From the NCBI GenBank assembly GCA_028713495.1, contig JAQTOF010000003.1, forward strand, positions 1 to 36,611: a stretch of 36,611 bases of DNA, given 5' to 3'. The notes under the pieces were generated by a model. That model made no database searches. It saw only the letters and a program-made list of their open reading frames with translations, and was not told the origin of the DNA. The DNA comes from Candidatus Iainarchaeum sp. Lineage in GTDB: Archaea > Micrarchaeota > Micrarchaeia > Anstonellales > Bilamarchaeaceae. The translations under genes and the position numbers were made by a program. Every line of letters starts with the position of its first letter. Position 1 is the stretch's first letter. Of the stretch, positions 7,736 through 17,109 are shown one piece after another.

Positions 7736-10465
7736 ATGGAGATAGACAAGAACGCATTGAGGAAGCAGTTCGCAGCAGACTGGGAGAAGCACTACAAGCT
7801 CAACATCCTCCTCGAGCGCGGCTTCAGCAGGCAGAAATGCCACAAATGTGGCCGCATGTTCTGGAGCAGGAAAGAAAGCGAGTTCTGCGGCGACCCTGCC
7901 TGCATCGGTTACCAGTTCATAGGCTCCACTCCTGTCAAGAAGAAGCTCGGCTACATAGACACCTGGAAGAAGATAGAGAAGTATTTCACATCATCCGGCC
8001 ATGGCTACATCAAACCATATCCAACGGTGGCCAGGTGGAGGGACGATCTTTACTTCACCATCGCATCGATCAATGATTTCCAGCCATATGTGGTGAATGG
8101 CGAGCTCGAGCCGCCTGCCAATCCACTCATCGTCCCCCAACCATGCATCAGATTCTCTGACCTCAGCAATGTCGGCGTGAGCGGCAGGCACTACACGAAT
8201 TTCGTCATGATCGGCCAGCATGCCTTCAATACGAAGAAATCCGGCCAGTTCTACTGGAAGGAGGAAGCGATGACCCACGACCTCAACTATCTTGGCGCCA
8301 TCGGGATCCCCGAGGACGAGATAATATTCCAGGAGGATGTCTGGGCAGGCGGAGGCAACTTCGGCCCATGCATAGAGTATTTCGTCCGTGGCCTTGAGCT
8401 CGGCAACTGCGTTTTCATGCAATACGAAACCACCCCCCATGGCCCCAGGGAGCTCAGCACGAAGGTCATAGATATGGGCGCAGGCCTCAGCAGGCTTTCA
8501 TGGATAACCTCAGGCGAGCCCACGAGCTACGAGGTGGTCTTCGGTCCTGTCATAGAGGAGATGAAGCGCGAGGCAGGCATCAAGATGGACAAGGACCTTT
8601 TCCTCAGGTTCGCCAAAATATCAGGCAGCCTCAATGAAGACGAGGTGCCTGACCTTGAGAAAGAGAAGGAGCGCATAGCAGAGATGCTCGGGATAACCAA
8701 GAAGGAGCTGTTCCAGACATTGGAGCCGCTCCAGGCCCTCTATGCCTCTGCAGATCATCTATGCACCTTGCTTTTCACCGTTACCGATGGCATGCTGCCA
8801 AGCAATGCCGGTGGCGGCTACAACCTCAGGATGGTCACCCGCCGCGTGTTCGGCTTCAGCGAGCGCTATGGCTACGACCTGGACTACGCGAAGATAATCC
8901 AGGGCCATGCGGATTTCCTCGAGTATATATTCCCACACCTCCAGAACGGCGTGGATACCACGGTCGCGGTGCTGGAGGAGGAAGAGAAGCGCTACAAGGC
9001 GACCCGCGAGAAGGCCCGCTCAGTCGTCCTCAACCTTGTGAAGAAAGCAAAAGGCGCGAAGGAAGGCGTGAGCAACAAGGACCGCGGAAGCGTGGGCGGA
9101 AAGATAAAGGCAGCCGACCTTTTCACATTATACAAGAGCCAGGGCATACCGCCGGAGGCTGTCCAGGAAGTGGCAGCAGAGAACGACATAGATGTGGAAA
9201 TGCCAGGCAACTTCTACCAGAAGGTCAGGGCAGGCGAAGGTGAGGCCGCCTCACCTGATAAGGGACCAGCCGTGAAAGTCCTGTTTTCTGACATCTCATC
9301 GCTCGATAAGACCGAGCCGCTCTATTACAGCCGCGATGCGAAATTCAAGGCAAAAGTGCTCGGCATAGTCCATGGCAAATATGTCGTTCTGGACCGCACA
9401 GCATTCTATCCAGAAGGCGGAGGCCAGGTGTCAGACACAGGAACGCTTGATGGCGTGAAAGTGAAGCAGGTCACCCGGCAGTCCGGCGTCGTCCTCCATG
9501 AAGCTGAGAACGCATCGCATTTCAAGACCGGAGCCACTGTGGAAGGCATCGTAGATCTGGAGCGCAGGAAGACCATCGTCAGGCACCACACAGCGGCTCA
9601 CATGCTGAATGCCGCCTGCAGGGCCGTTCTCGGCCCGCACATATGGCAGGGCGGCTCTCACAAGGATGAAGAGAAAGCGCACCTGGATGTCACCCACTAC
9701 AAGAAAATAACGCACGAGGAGCTTGCGAAGATCGAGCAGAAGGTCAATGAATACATCATGCGCGACATGCCGATCGCGACCGAAGTGCTGCCCAGGAACC
9801 AGGCAGAAGCAAAATACGGCTTCACGCTCTATCAGGGCGGAGCTGTGCCTGGCAAGGAGATCCGGGTGGTCAGCGTGGGCGACATAGACAGCGAGGCCTG
9901 CGGAGGCACCCACACCATGCTCTCTAGGACAGGGGAGATCGGCTGCTTCAAGATCGTCAGGCGCGAGAGCGTGCAGGATGGCATAGAAAGGATAACATAC
10001 AAGTGCGGTTCTGTCGCCATAGCCTACATGCAGGAAAGGGATAAGCTGCTCAGGGATGCCTGCGATGTTGTCAGCATATCAGAAGGCGAGCTTATCCGGA
10101 CCATGGAGCGATTCTTCAATGAGTGGAAGGCCCAGAGGAAGCAGATCGAGGAGCTTGGCTCATTGCTTGTGAAGGATGAAGCAAGAGGAATAATAGAAGA
10201 TTACAAAGGCAAGCCTGTCATGAGGGTGCTGGATCTTGACGAAGCATCTCTCAAGAAACTTGCGCTCGCTGTGGCTGAGAGCGACAAGGCTGCGGCATGC
10301 GTTATAAACAAATCAGGGAACATCATCTGCGCTGCGGGCAAGAATTCAGGGATCAGCGCGAAAACCCTTCTTGAGAAAGCACTGAAAGAGCTAGGCGGTT
10401 CTGGCGGCGGAAGCGACAGGATTGCGCAAGGGAAAGCGCAGAAAATAGCTGTTGTTCACCTATAG
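7736..10465 (+). CDS. alaS: Alanyl-tRNA synthetase (archaeal type)
   Basis: 909 aa; archaeal N-terminal Zn-finger-like CHKCGRMFWSRKESEFCGDPAC, ...TVARWRDDLYFTIASINDFQPYV, editing domain HHTAAHMLNAA, EACGGTH. Minor gene-internal ORFs ignored. Confidence 0.97.
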   Translation: MEIDKNALRKQFAADWEKHYKLNILLERGFSRQKCHKCGRMFWSRKESEFCGDPACIGYQFIGSTPVKKKLGYIDTWKKIEKYFTSSGHGYIKPYPTVARWRDDLYFTIASINDFQPYVVNGELEPPANPLIVPQPCIRFSDLSNVGVSGRHYTNFVMIGQHAFNTKKSGQFYWKEEAMTHDLNYLGAIGIPEDEIIFQEDVWAGGGNFGPCIEYFVRGLELGNCVFMQYETTPHGPRELSTKVIDMGAGLSRLSWITSGEPTSYEVVFGPVIEEMKREAGIKMDKDLFLRFAKISGSLNEDEVPDLEKEKERIAEMLGITKKELFQTLEPLQALYASADHLCTLLFTVTDGMLPSNAGGGYNLRMVTRRVFGFSERYGYDLDYAKIIQGHADFLEYIFPHLQNGVDTTVAVLEEEEKRYKATREKARSVVLNLVKKAKGAKEGVSNKDRGSVGGKIKAADLFTLYKSQGIPPEAVQEVAAENDIDVEMPGNFYQKVRAGEGEAASPDKGPAVKVLFSDISSLDKTEPLYYSRDAKFKAKVLGIVHGKYVVLDRTAFYPEGGGQVSDTGTLDGVKVKQVTRQSGVVLHEAENASHFKTGATVEGIVDLERRKTIVRHHTAAHMLNAACRAVLGPHIWQGGSHKDEEKAHLDVTHYKKITHEELAKIEQKVNEYIMRDMPIATEVLPRNQAEAKYGFTLYQGGAVPGKEIRVVSVGDIDSEACGGTHTMLSRTGEIGCFKIVRRESVQDGIERITYKCGSVAIAYMQERDKLLRDACDVVSISEGELIRTMERFFNEWKAQRKQIEELGSLLVKDEARGIIEDYKGKPVMRVLDLDEASLKKLALAVAESDKAAACVINKSGNIICAAGKNSGISAKTLLEKALKELGGSGGGSDRIAQGKAQKIAVVHL

Positions 10466-10737
10466 GTGCCTTCAGGAGTGAGCTGTTGTATTCCTTCAGG
10501 AGGCGCTTTCAGGGCTGCGAATTGAGCCTTGAGATTGTTCCATCCGTCCTGTTGGGCTTTCCGATCAGGATTGGCCATGAGCTCATTTAGTCTGTCGATG
10601 AGCCGTGCCTTTCGCAGTACATCTTGAGGATTTTCACTCTTTGATGTGGTCGCTGCCACAAAAGTAGTTGACCTGGTGGTCTCTAACGCTCTCAACTCTT
10701 TCTTGCCACCATTACACGTCTGTACTGCTGCAAACAT
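10456..10737 (-). CDS. Small hypothetical protein
   Basis: ORF from ATG at 10737 (MFAAVQTCNGGKKELRALETT...); T/A-rich TATA-like stretch about 35-40 nt upstream on the minus strand. An alternative TTG start at 10812 overlaps the permease gene. Confidence 0.45.
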   Translation of the reverse strand: MFAAVQTCNGGKKELRALETTRSTTFVAATTSKSENPQDVLRKARLIDRLNELMANPDRKAQQDGWNNLKAQFAALKAPPEGIQQLTPEGTYR

Positions 10738-10801
10738 TCTCTGATCGCCGCTTTTCTTACACAGATAACCATTAAAAAGCTTTTCCTGCCCGGTCCGGCG
10801 T

Positions 10802-11551
10802 CTAACTCTCAATCCTGTTGAACAGCCACGTCGCTAGAAGGACGCTCAGCACGAGGGAGAAACCAAGGATTCCGCCGCTCACTGCTATCGGCATGGTGGA
10901 AGTCCCTGTCAGCAGGTATCTCAACGCCTCCACCACATAAGTCATGGGATTTATGTAGGAAAGCCAGCGTATCGGATCGGGCGCCGTTGTGAGCGGAAAG
11001 AGCGCTCCTGACAGGAAGAACATCGGCATCACCAGGAAGTTCATCACCAGCTGGAACCCCTGCATGTCCTCCATCGTGGATGCGATCGCTATGCCCAGCG
11101 ACACGAACATCACCGACACCATGAACATGAGCGCCACGGCCGGCAGGATATCGACCATCTCTATATGGGCTCCGAGCAGCATGGCTATTCCGAGCATGAG
11201 CAAGCCTTGTATCACCGCGGTGGTCGCTCCGCCCAGAGCCTTGCCTATCACTATGCTGGTCCTTCTCACAGGCGCCACCATGGTCTCTTTCAAAAATCCG
11301 AACTGCCTGTCCATTATCACGATGACTCCTGAGAATATGGAGCCGAAAAGCACAACCATCGCCAGTATTCCTGGCGCCATGAAGTCAAGATAGCTGCCAT
11401 TGGCCACCGTGACCACGCTTCCAAGGCCTGTGCCGATGATAGCAAGGAAGAAGAATGGCATGGCGAGGCTGCCGATTATCCTGCTCTTGGACCTGGAGAA
11501 ACGTATGAGCTCCCTTCTCCAGATATAGTATATGGCCGTGAGCTCGCTCAT
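10802..11551 (-). CDS. ABC-2 type transporter permease
   Basis: Multi-TM protein MSELTAIYYIWRRELIRFSRSKSRIIGSLAMPFFFLAIIGTGLG...FLSGALFPLTTAPDPIRWLSYINPMTYVVEALRYLLTG, typical DrrB/ABC-2. Confidence 0.93.
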   Translation of the reverse strand: MSELTAIYYIWRRELIRFSRSKSRIIGSLAMPFFFLAIIGTGLGSVVTVANGSYLDFMAPGILAMVVLFGSIFSGVIVIMDRQFGFLKETMVAPVRRTSIVIGKALGGATTAVIQGLLMLGIAMLLGAHIEMVDILPAVALMFMVSVMFVSLGIAIASTMEDMQGFQLVMNFLVMPMFFLSGALFPLTTAPDPIRWLSYINPMTYVVEALRYLLTGTSTMPIAVSGGILGFSLVLSVLLATWLFNRIES

Positions 11552-12558
11552 CCTGACCGCCTCCTGGAAGCAACCCTTGCCCTGAGCGACTCATTGGGAG
11601 AGACTTCCTCTTCCCTTATGGTCTTGCCTGTGTAATGAAGGAAAACATCATCCAAGGTAGGTTTGTGCAAGCTGACCGACTCCACAGCTATCCCTTTCTT
11701 CCTGGCGATCTCCATCAGGACCGGTATCCTCTGTTCGCCTTTCGTGACCCGCAAAGTCAGGCTGCCATCATGGCATTTCGCTTCGCCTACCCATGCCAGC
11801 TTTCCGAAAGCTTCCTTGAGCTTGTCTGAACAAGGGGTCTCTATCGAGAGGATGTCGCCGCCAAGCGAATCCTTGAGCGCAGAGCTTTTGTCCAGCGCGA
11901 TTATCTTTCCATGATCTATTATCGCCACCCGGTCGCAAAGCAGGTCGGCTTCGTCCATGTAATGCGTCGTTATGACTATGGTTATGCCACGCTCTTTCTG
12001 CATCTTTTTGATGTAGCTCCAGATATGCTGCCTTGTCTGCGGGTCCAGGCCGATGGTCGGCTCATCCAGGAAAAGCACGTCAGGGCAGTGGAGCAATCCT
12101 CTCGCGATCTCCAGGCGCCTCCTCATCCCTCCTGAGAACGTCTTGACGATATGGTGCAGCCGGTCCTCCAGCTCCACCATCTTTATGACCTCCTTTATCC
12201 TGGCCTCTGCCTCTTTCCTGTCCATATTATACATGGCTCCATGGAGCTCCAGATTCTCGTAGGCGGTCAGCTCCTCATCCAGCGAAGAGTCCTGGAACAC
12301 TATGCCGATGGACTCACGGACCTTATCGGCCTGTTTCTGGACATCGTAGCCATTCACCTTCGCATGGCCTGCCGTGGGTCTTTTCATTGTCACAAGCATG
12401 GAAATGAGCGTGGTCTTACCAGCGCCGTTCGGGCCGAGCAGACCGAATATCTCTCCGTTGCTGATCGTCAATGAGACATTATCCACTGCGGCCAGTGCGC
12501 CGAATCTTTTCGTGAGCCCCTCTACCTCTATCGCATTCACGCCTTCGGTCCGTTGCAT
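11548..12558 (-). CDS. ABC transporter ATP-binding protein (DrrA-like)
   Basis: MQRTEGVNAIEVEGLTKRFGALAAVDNVSLTISNGEIFGLLGPNGAGKTT...FSGGMRRRLEIARGLLHCPDVLFLDEPTIGLD. Start assigned to ATG 12558; 4-nt overlap with the permease gene. Confidence 0.95.
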   Translation of the reverse strand: MQRTEGVNAIEVEGLTKRFGALAAVDNVSLTISNGEIFGLLGPNGAGKTTLISMLVTMKRPTAGHAKVNGYDVQKQADKVRESIGIVFQDSSLDEELTAYENLELHGAMYNMDRKEAEARIKEVIKMVELEDRLHHIVKTFSGGMRRRLEIARGLLHCPDVLFLDEPTIGLDPQTRQHIWSYIKKMQKERGITIVITTHYMDEADLLCDRVAIIDHGKIIALDKSSALKDSLGGDILSIETPCSDKLKEAFGKLAWVGEAKCHDGSLTLRVTKGEQRIPVLMEIARKKGIAVESVSLHKPTLDDVFLHYTGKTIREEEVSPNESLRARVASRRRSG

Positions 12559-12571
12559 AGCCGCCAATTGA

Positions 12572-13300
12572 TCATCTTTTTTGGAGCAACCCGGGCTTTG
12601 CCAGGAACTCGAATGTCTTCGCTTCCCTTTGCAGCTCCAAGAGCAGGTCATCGCATGAGAACCCATATCTGCTGTTGAATTCCTTGGCCGACAGCCTCTC
12701 GTTCTTCTCAACGACATAGTTGCTGTTCTGCCTTATCTCTCCACCCTGCATGTAATAGTAGGCCGCTCCTTGGTTGCTTTCATAATCCCCGTAGAGGGCT
12801 TCGAACCGGTCATAGACCAGGTTTGAGAGCACGAGCACGTCCTCGCCTTTGTTCACGGTGACGTGGCCATAGCCAGGGGGCAGGAGCACGGCATCTCCTT
12901 TCTCTGCATTGACCATGGACACATTGACACTGCCATTCCTGTTCTTCTTCTGGAGTATGAAGACCGCGCTGCCATGGAGCACCTGATAGACCTCTGGATA
13001 TCCAGGGCCGTCCTCGCTGCCCGGATGATAATGCCCGTGCGTCTTGGCGCACTCCTCCCCGAAAGGCTCAGGCGGTATGACCGTTATGTCGAATCTGATG
13101 TCCCCTTCCCTGTACACGTTCCTGTACATGAAATAAGCTTCCTTGTCCCCTCTGGCTTCAGAATAGCTGAGGAGCGTCTTTCTCATCTCGCGCATGGTCC
13201 TCGTGGTGCGCTGATGTCTGTCGCCATCAACGAAAAGATCGTGGCCCACCAGCTCTATCTTGATCGGCCCGTCATAGAGTGTTATGCCCATTCTCGACAA
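12572..13300 (-). CDS. Cupin-type glucose-6-phosphate isomerase
   Basis: FDITVIPPEPFGEECAKTHGHYHPGSEDGPGYPEVYQVLHGSAVFILQKK...GDAVLLPPGYGHVTVN, archaeal cupin PGI motifs. Start 13300 or 13291. Confidence 0.88.
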   Translation of the reverse strand: MSRMGITLYDGPIKIELVGHDLFVDGDRHQRTTRTMREMRKTLLSYSEARGDKEAYFMYRNVYREGDIRFDITVIPPEPFGEECAKTHGHYHPGSEDGPGYPEVYQVLHGSAVFILQKKNRNGSVNVSMVNAEKGDAVLLPPGYGHVTVNKGEDVLVLSNLVYDRFEALYGDYESNQGAAYYYMQGGEIRQNSNYVVEKNERLSAKEFNSRYGFSCDDLLLELQREAKTFEFLAKPGLLQKR

Positions 13301-13700
13301 CCCCCTTCATCCGCCTGAACTCCGCCAGCGTGGCGATCGGTTTCTTGACTTTCAGCTTCTGCTTCTCGAACTTATAAAACAGGAGCTTGAGGAACGTGAG
13401 GAACTCGCTGCTCTTGATGCCTTTCTCGTCAAATCCCTTCTCGAGCTTCTGTATGGTCTTGAATGATGCCATGAAGAACGAGAGCTCTATCGTGTTGTTG
13501 CCGTTCCATTCCTTTATCTCCTCGCACATCAGCATGCGGACGAACCCCAGCTCAGCCCGTAGCCTCTTGGACGCGGCATCATTTCCATTCACGCCGGTTT
13601 TTATCGTGCGCAGGGTATGGGCTAGCGCGTCCCATTCGGTATTCGCGAAGCTATCACTTATGCTGATTGGAGGATTCACGGGGATAGGATAGTATGGCAA
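13272..13700 (-). CDS. Hypothetical helical protein
   Basis: 142-aa ORF overlapping the start of the PGI gene, consistent with co-transcription. Confidence 0.6.
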   Translation of the reverse strand: MPYYPIPVNPPISISDSFANTEWDALAHTLRTIKTGVNGNDAASKRLRAELGFVRMLMCEEIKEWNGNNTIELSFFMASFKTIQKLEKGFDEKGIKSSEFLTFLKLLFYKFEKQKLKVKKPIATLAEFRRMKGVVENGHNTL

Positions 13701-13778
13701 ATCTTATTAATCTGCATGTGCGTGCGGACACAAAAATAGAAATAATCGCCCGAGTGATGCAGCATTGAAAAAAATCCA

Positions 13779-13851
13779 TAGCCCCGAGCGGATTCGAACC
13801 GCTGTCAAGAGATCCAGAGTCTCCTATCCTTGACCGCTAGACGACGGGGCT
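13779..13851 (-). tRNA. tRNA-Gln(CTG)
   Basis: 73 nt; acceptor AGCCCCG/CGGGGCT, anticodon loop CTCTGGA, T-arm AGCGGTTCGAATCCGCT; no intron. Confidence 0.95.
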
Positions 13852-13947
13852 GCTAGAAGTCAAAACACAAGACCTTCTTCCTAAGAAACAAATAAAAAAC
13901 CGGCCTTTACCTCTTCGCTTATATTTCTCTTCCTCCAAGCATATCCC

Positions 13948-15330
13948 ATGAGACGCTTCATACCTTTGATCCTGCTTGTCTTCGCATTCGGATGCGCACA
14001 GAAGCCGCCTGAGCCGCCAGAACAATCCTATTCCACCTATACGGACGGGCTGTTCTCCTTTGACGCTCCTGAGTGGCAGGAGGCGGCCCCAGGACCTGGC
14101 ATGTTCTTCGCAAGAAGCAACGGCACCTGCATGCTTGTCGCAGCCACAAGCCCTATCCCATCCGCCCTGCTCAGGGACGAGCTGAAAAAAAGCTTCGGCG
14201 AGAACCTATCATCCGCAGAAGGTGAGTATCTCGACTACACGTTCGTAATGAGTGGCAACACATACAATGGCAGGAGCCGCGTCATGTACTGCGACTACCA
14301 GACGTATTCGCTCACCATGGCATGCCTCGGCCCTGTGACAGAGACGCGTCCACTCGACTCAGCAGCATGCGCGAAACGCCAGCTAGAGACAAAGCCCAAG
14401 CTCGGCCTCATAGCCAATCCTCCCAATGACGATACGCTTCTCATCGTGCAGACCATAAAGGACGCCAGGCAGAACGGTGTTGATGTCCTCTACTGGTATT
14501 TCTCCTATGACGCTTCGGACGATTGGACGTCCGCGGATTATATCATGGAGCCGCTTTCCTATGAAGGCAGGACCGGCGTTGTGATGGAAGCCATCCATAC
14601 TACTGTACTGGCGCCGTATCCAGAAGGCTTCATGTCTTTAGACTCTCCTGGTTTCAAGGAAGCGTATGCCGAACGTTCAGTCGAGTTCGTCGAGCGCTAC
14701 CATCCGGATTACTATTTCGTGGGCAATGAAGTGGATGTCTATCTGTCTCCGCACCGCGACCAGGTCCCGGCGTTCAAGGAGCTTCTCAGGTACACAAGGG
14801 AAAAAGTGCACGCCGCAAGCCCTTCCACAAAGGTCGGGTTCACAGTGACCTACCATGACGCCCTGCGCAACAATGCCACTGATATAATAGAGACGCTGGC
14901 CGAAGATGCGGACCTGATCGGCTATACCTCCTATGGCTATGGGGAGCCCTTCCGCTTTGATAATGTCTCAGCCGGAGCGGCTTACATAAGGGATATCAGG
15001 AATCTGGTACCAGGCAAGCCCTATGCCATAGTGGAGACCGGTTGGAGCAGTTCCTCCATGCTGGGCTCGAGCGAAGACAAGCAGGCAGAGTTCGCTGGCG
15101 AGTTCTTCTCCTATCTGGGCGAGACCGATGCGGAATTCATCAACTGGTTCGAGCTGCATGACGGCAAGGACTGCACGGCGGCGGCAGAAGGCTTCCTAGT
15201 AGACGCCCCTGAGCTCAAGGAGAATGAGGAGTTCATGGAGATATTCAAGGAATCCCTATGCACGCTCGGCATGAAATACAATGATGACACGCCGAAGAAG
15301 GCATGGGATGTCTGGCTGGAGAATACCTGA
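13948..15330 (+). CDS. Lipoprotein with glycoside-hydrolase-like TIM-barrel domain
   Basis: MRRFIPLILLVFAFGCAQ lipobox. C-terminal half has YFVGNEVDVYLSP...VGFTVTYHD...LIGYTSYGYG...YAIVETGWSSS...WFELHD, a pattern of clan GH-A glycosidases. Confidence 0.7.
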   Translation: MRRFIPLILLVFAFGCAQKPPEPPEQSYSTYTDGLFSFDAPEWQEAAPGPGMFFARSNGTCMLVAATSPIPSALLRDELKKSFGENLSSAEGEYLDYTFVMSGNTYNGRSRVMYCDYQTYSLTMACLGPVTETRPLDSAACAKRQLETKPKLGLIANPPNDDTLLIVQTIKDARQNGVDVLYWYFSYDASDDWTSADYIMEPLSYEGRTGVVMEAIHTTVLAPYPEGFMSLDSPGFKEAYAERSVEFVERYHPDYYFVGNEVDVYLSPHRDQVPAFKELLRYTREKVHAASPSTKVGFTVTYHDALRNNATDIIETLAEDADLIGYTSYGYGEPFRFDNVSAGAAYIRDIRNLVPGKPYAIVETGWSSSSMLGSSEDKQAEFAGEFFSYLGETDAEFINWFELHDGKDCTAAAEGFLVDAPELKENEEFMEIFKESLCTLGMKYNDDTPKKAWDVWLENT

Positions 15331-15371
15331 AGGCGCCTGACTTTTTAATTTATGGCGTCAAAGTGATTCCC

Positions 15372-16604
15372 ATGAAGCTCACACCAAAAGGCATGCGTGA
15401 CATCGGTCCTGAAGATATGTTCGTCAGGGAAGAAGCCATCGAGACGATCCGCAGCATCTTCCGCTCCTATGGCTACAGGCCGCTGGAGACCCCAGCCATG
15501 GAATACCTGGAGACCCTCCGCGCAAAGGCAGGCCAGGAAGTGGACAAGCAGATATTCCTCATTGAAGGCGGCGAATACGGCCTGAGGTTCGATCTCACGG
15601 TCCCGCTCGCCCGCTATGCAGCAGCCACAGACGCTCCAAAACCGTTCAAGCGCTATGCGATAGACGTCGTTTGGCGCAAAGAGGAGCCGCAGCGAGGACG
15701 GTTCCGCGAGTTCTACCAGGCTGATGTGGACATCATCGGCAGCTCTTCCATGCGATCCGAGGCAGAGCTTCTTTCCCTTGCCCGCGATGTCTGCCTGGCA
15801 TTCAGTTTTGACAAACCCAAAATCATGATCAACAACAGGAAGATACTGGAAGGGATAGCGACCGAGCTGGAGCTCGGCAAGGACAAGGAAGAGGTTTTCC
15901 GTGTCCTGGACAAGCTCGATAAGATAGGGCCGGGTGAAGTCGAGAAACTGCTGAAGCAGATCCTCGGCGATAAGAAAGCCGGCAAGCTCCTGGAAATCAT
16001 AAACGCGAAAGGCGACAACAAGAAAAAACTCGCGCTTGCCACGAAATTCAGCGCTGAGGGTGCGAAAGAGCTGGAAGAGATCCTCTCGTTCTGCGATTTT
16101 CCTGTGGAAGTGGATCTTTTCCTTGTCCGCGGCCTTGGCTACTACACGGGTCCGGTCTTCGAGATAAAACTGAGCGAGGGTATCGGCACAGTGATGGCGG
16201 GTGGCAGGTATGACAACCTGCTCGGCGTCTATGGCCAGCCATCCCCTGCTACCGGCATATCTGTGGGCATAGAACGGCTGGTCACACTGCTCAGCGAGAG
16301 GAAAAAAGCCGCAAAGAAGACAGACAGCCTGGTGCTTATCGCATGCATAAAGCCTGAGTTCTACAAGGCCGCGCTATCCATCGCATCAGAATTCAGGAAA
16401 GCGGGCATCGCATGCGAAACGGATTTGAACGACAGGAACATCCGCAAGCAGTTCGACTATGCCAATGCACTGGGAATACCTTTCGTAGCGGTCATAGGCG
16501 AGCGCGAAGCGAAATCCAAATCAGTGACCCTGCGCGACATGGCTTCAGGAAAAGAAGGGGTTCTTCCGATCGGCGCTGCCATAGCGGAAGTGAAGGGTGG
16601 ATGA
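15372..16604 (+). CDS. hisS: Histidyl-tRNA synthetase
   Basis: MKLTPKGMRDIGPEDMFVREEAIETIRSIFRSYGYRPLETPAMEYLETL...LRFDLTVPLARY...GRFREFYQADVDIIG...GLGYYTGPVFEI...AGGRYDNLLG. Start at ATG 15372, not 15303. Confidence 0.97.
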   Translation: MKLTPKGMRDIGPEDMFVREEAIETIRSIFRSYGYRPLETPAMEYLETLRAKAGQEVDKQIFLIEGGEYGLRFDLTVPLARYAAATDAPKPFKRYAIDVVWRKEEPQRGRFREFYQADVDIIGSSSMRSEAELLSLARDVCLAFSFDKPKIMINNRKILEGIATELELGKDKEEVFRVLDKLDKIGPGEVEKLLKQILGDKKAGKLLEIINAKGDNKKKLALATKFSAEGAKELEEILSFCDFPVEVDLFLVRGLGYYTGPVFEIKLSEGIGTVMAGGRYDNLLGVYGQPSPATGISVGIERLVTLLSERKKAAKKTDSLVLIACIKPEFYKAALSIASEFRKAGIACETDLNDRNIRKQFDYANALGIPFVAVIGEREAKSKSVTLRDMASGKEGVLPIGAAIAEVKGG

Positions 16605-17109
16605 TTTGCGCATTCCACTGATACACCTCAAGGACAAGCAGGTCTTCCACAAGAAGGCCGGCTTCCTCAGGATGATCGGCAAGCCCCTTGACCTGGCCAG
16701 GGAATTCAAGACCGCAGGATACGAGCTCGTCCATATCGTGGACCAGGACGCCCTATCCGGCCTCACCAAGAACCTGGATGTCTATGACGGCCTGACCTAT
16801 ATCATCAATGTGCAGGTGGAATGCGCACCTGACGAATCCCTTGTCCACAAGCTCCTCACGCTAAAATGCAGGGTGGTGCTCCCGCCGTCTTTCGTCACAT
16901 CGGCCCTCCATGAGAAAAGGCTGCTGGTGGCGAAGATACCCAAGGACTACGCAGGAGATGCCGAAGGATTCCATGATGTCATCCTTGAAGAAGCGAGCGA
17001 CAGCGAGATAAGGCGTTTCACTGCGTTGGGAAAACGGGTCATCATCTACGATAAGGATGAGAAAAAAGTGAATGAAGCTGTCTGGGGAATAATCACTTCG
17101 TCTTTTTAG
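16597..17109 (+). CDS. HisA-like short (beta/alpha) protein
   Basis: LRIPLIHLKDKQVFHKK...PLDLAREFKTAGYELVHIVDQDALSGLTKNLDVYDGL resembles the HisA N-terminus (IDLKxGxxVRL...DPVExAKxxxExGAExLHVVDLDGA). 170 aa, too short for a full barrel. Start overlaps hisS. Confidence 0.65.
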   Translation: MDDLRIPLIHLKDKQVFHKKAGFLRMIGKPLDLAREFKTAGYELVHIVDQDALSGLTKNLDVYDGLTYIINVQVECAPDESLVHKLLTLKCRVVLPPSFVTSALHEKRLLVAKIPKDYAGDAEGFHDVILEEASDSEIRRFTALGKRVIIYDKDEKKVNEAVWGIITSSF

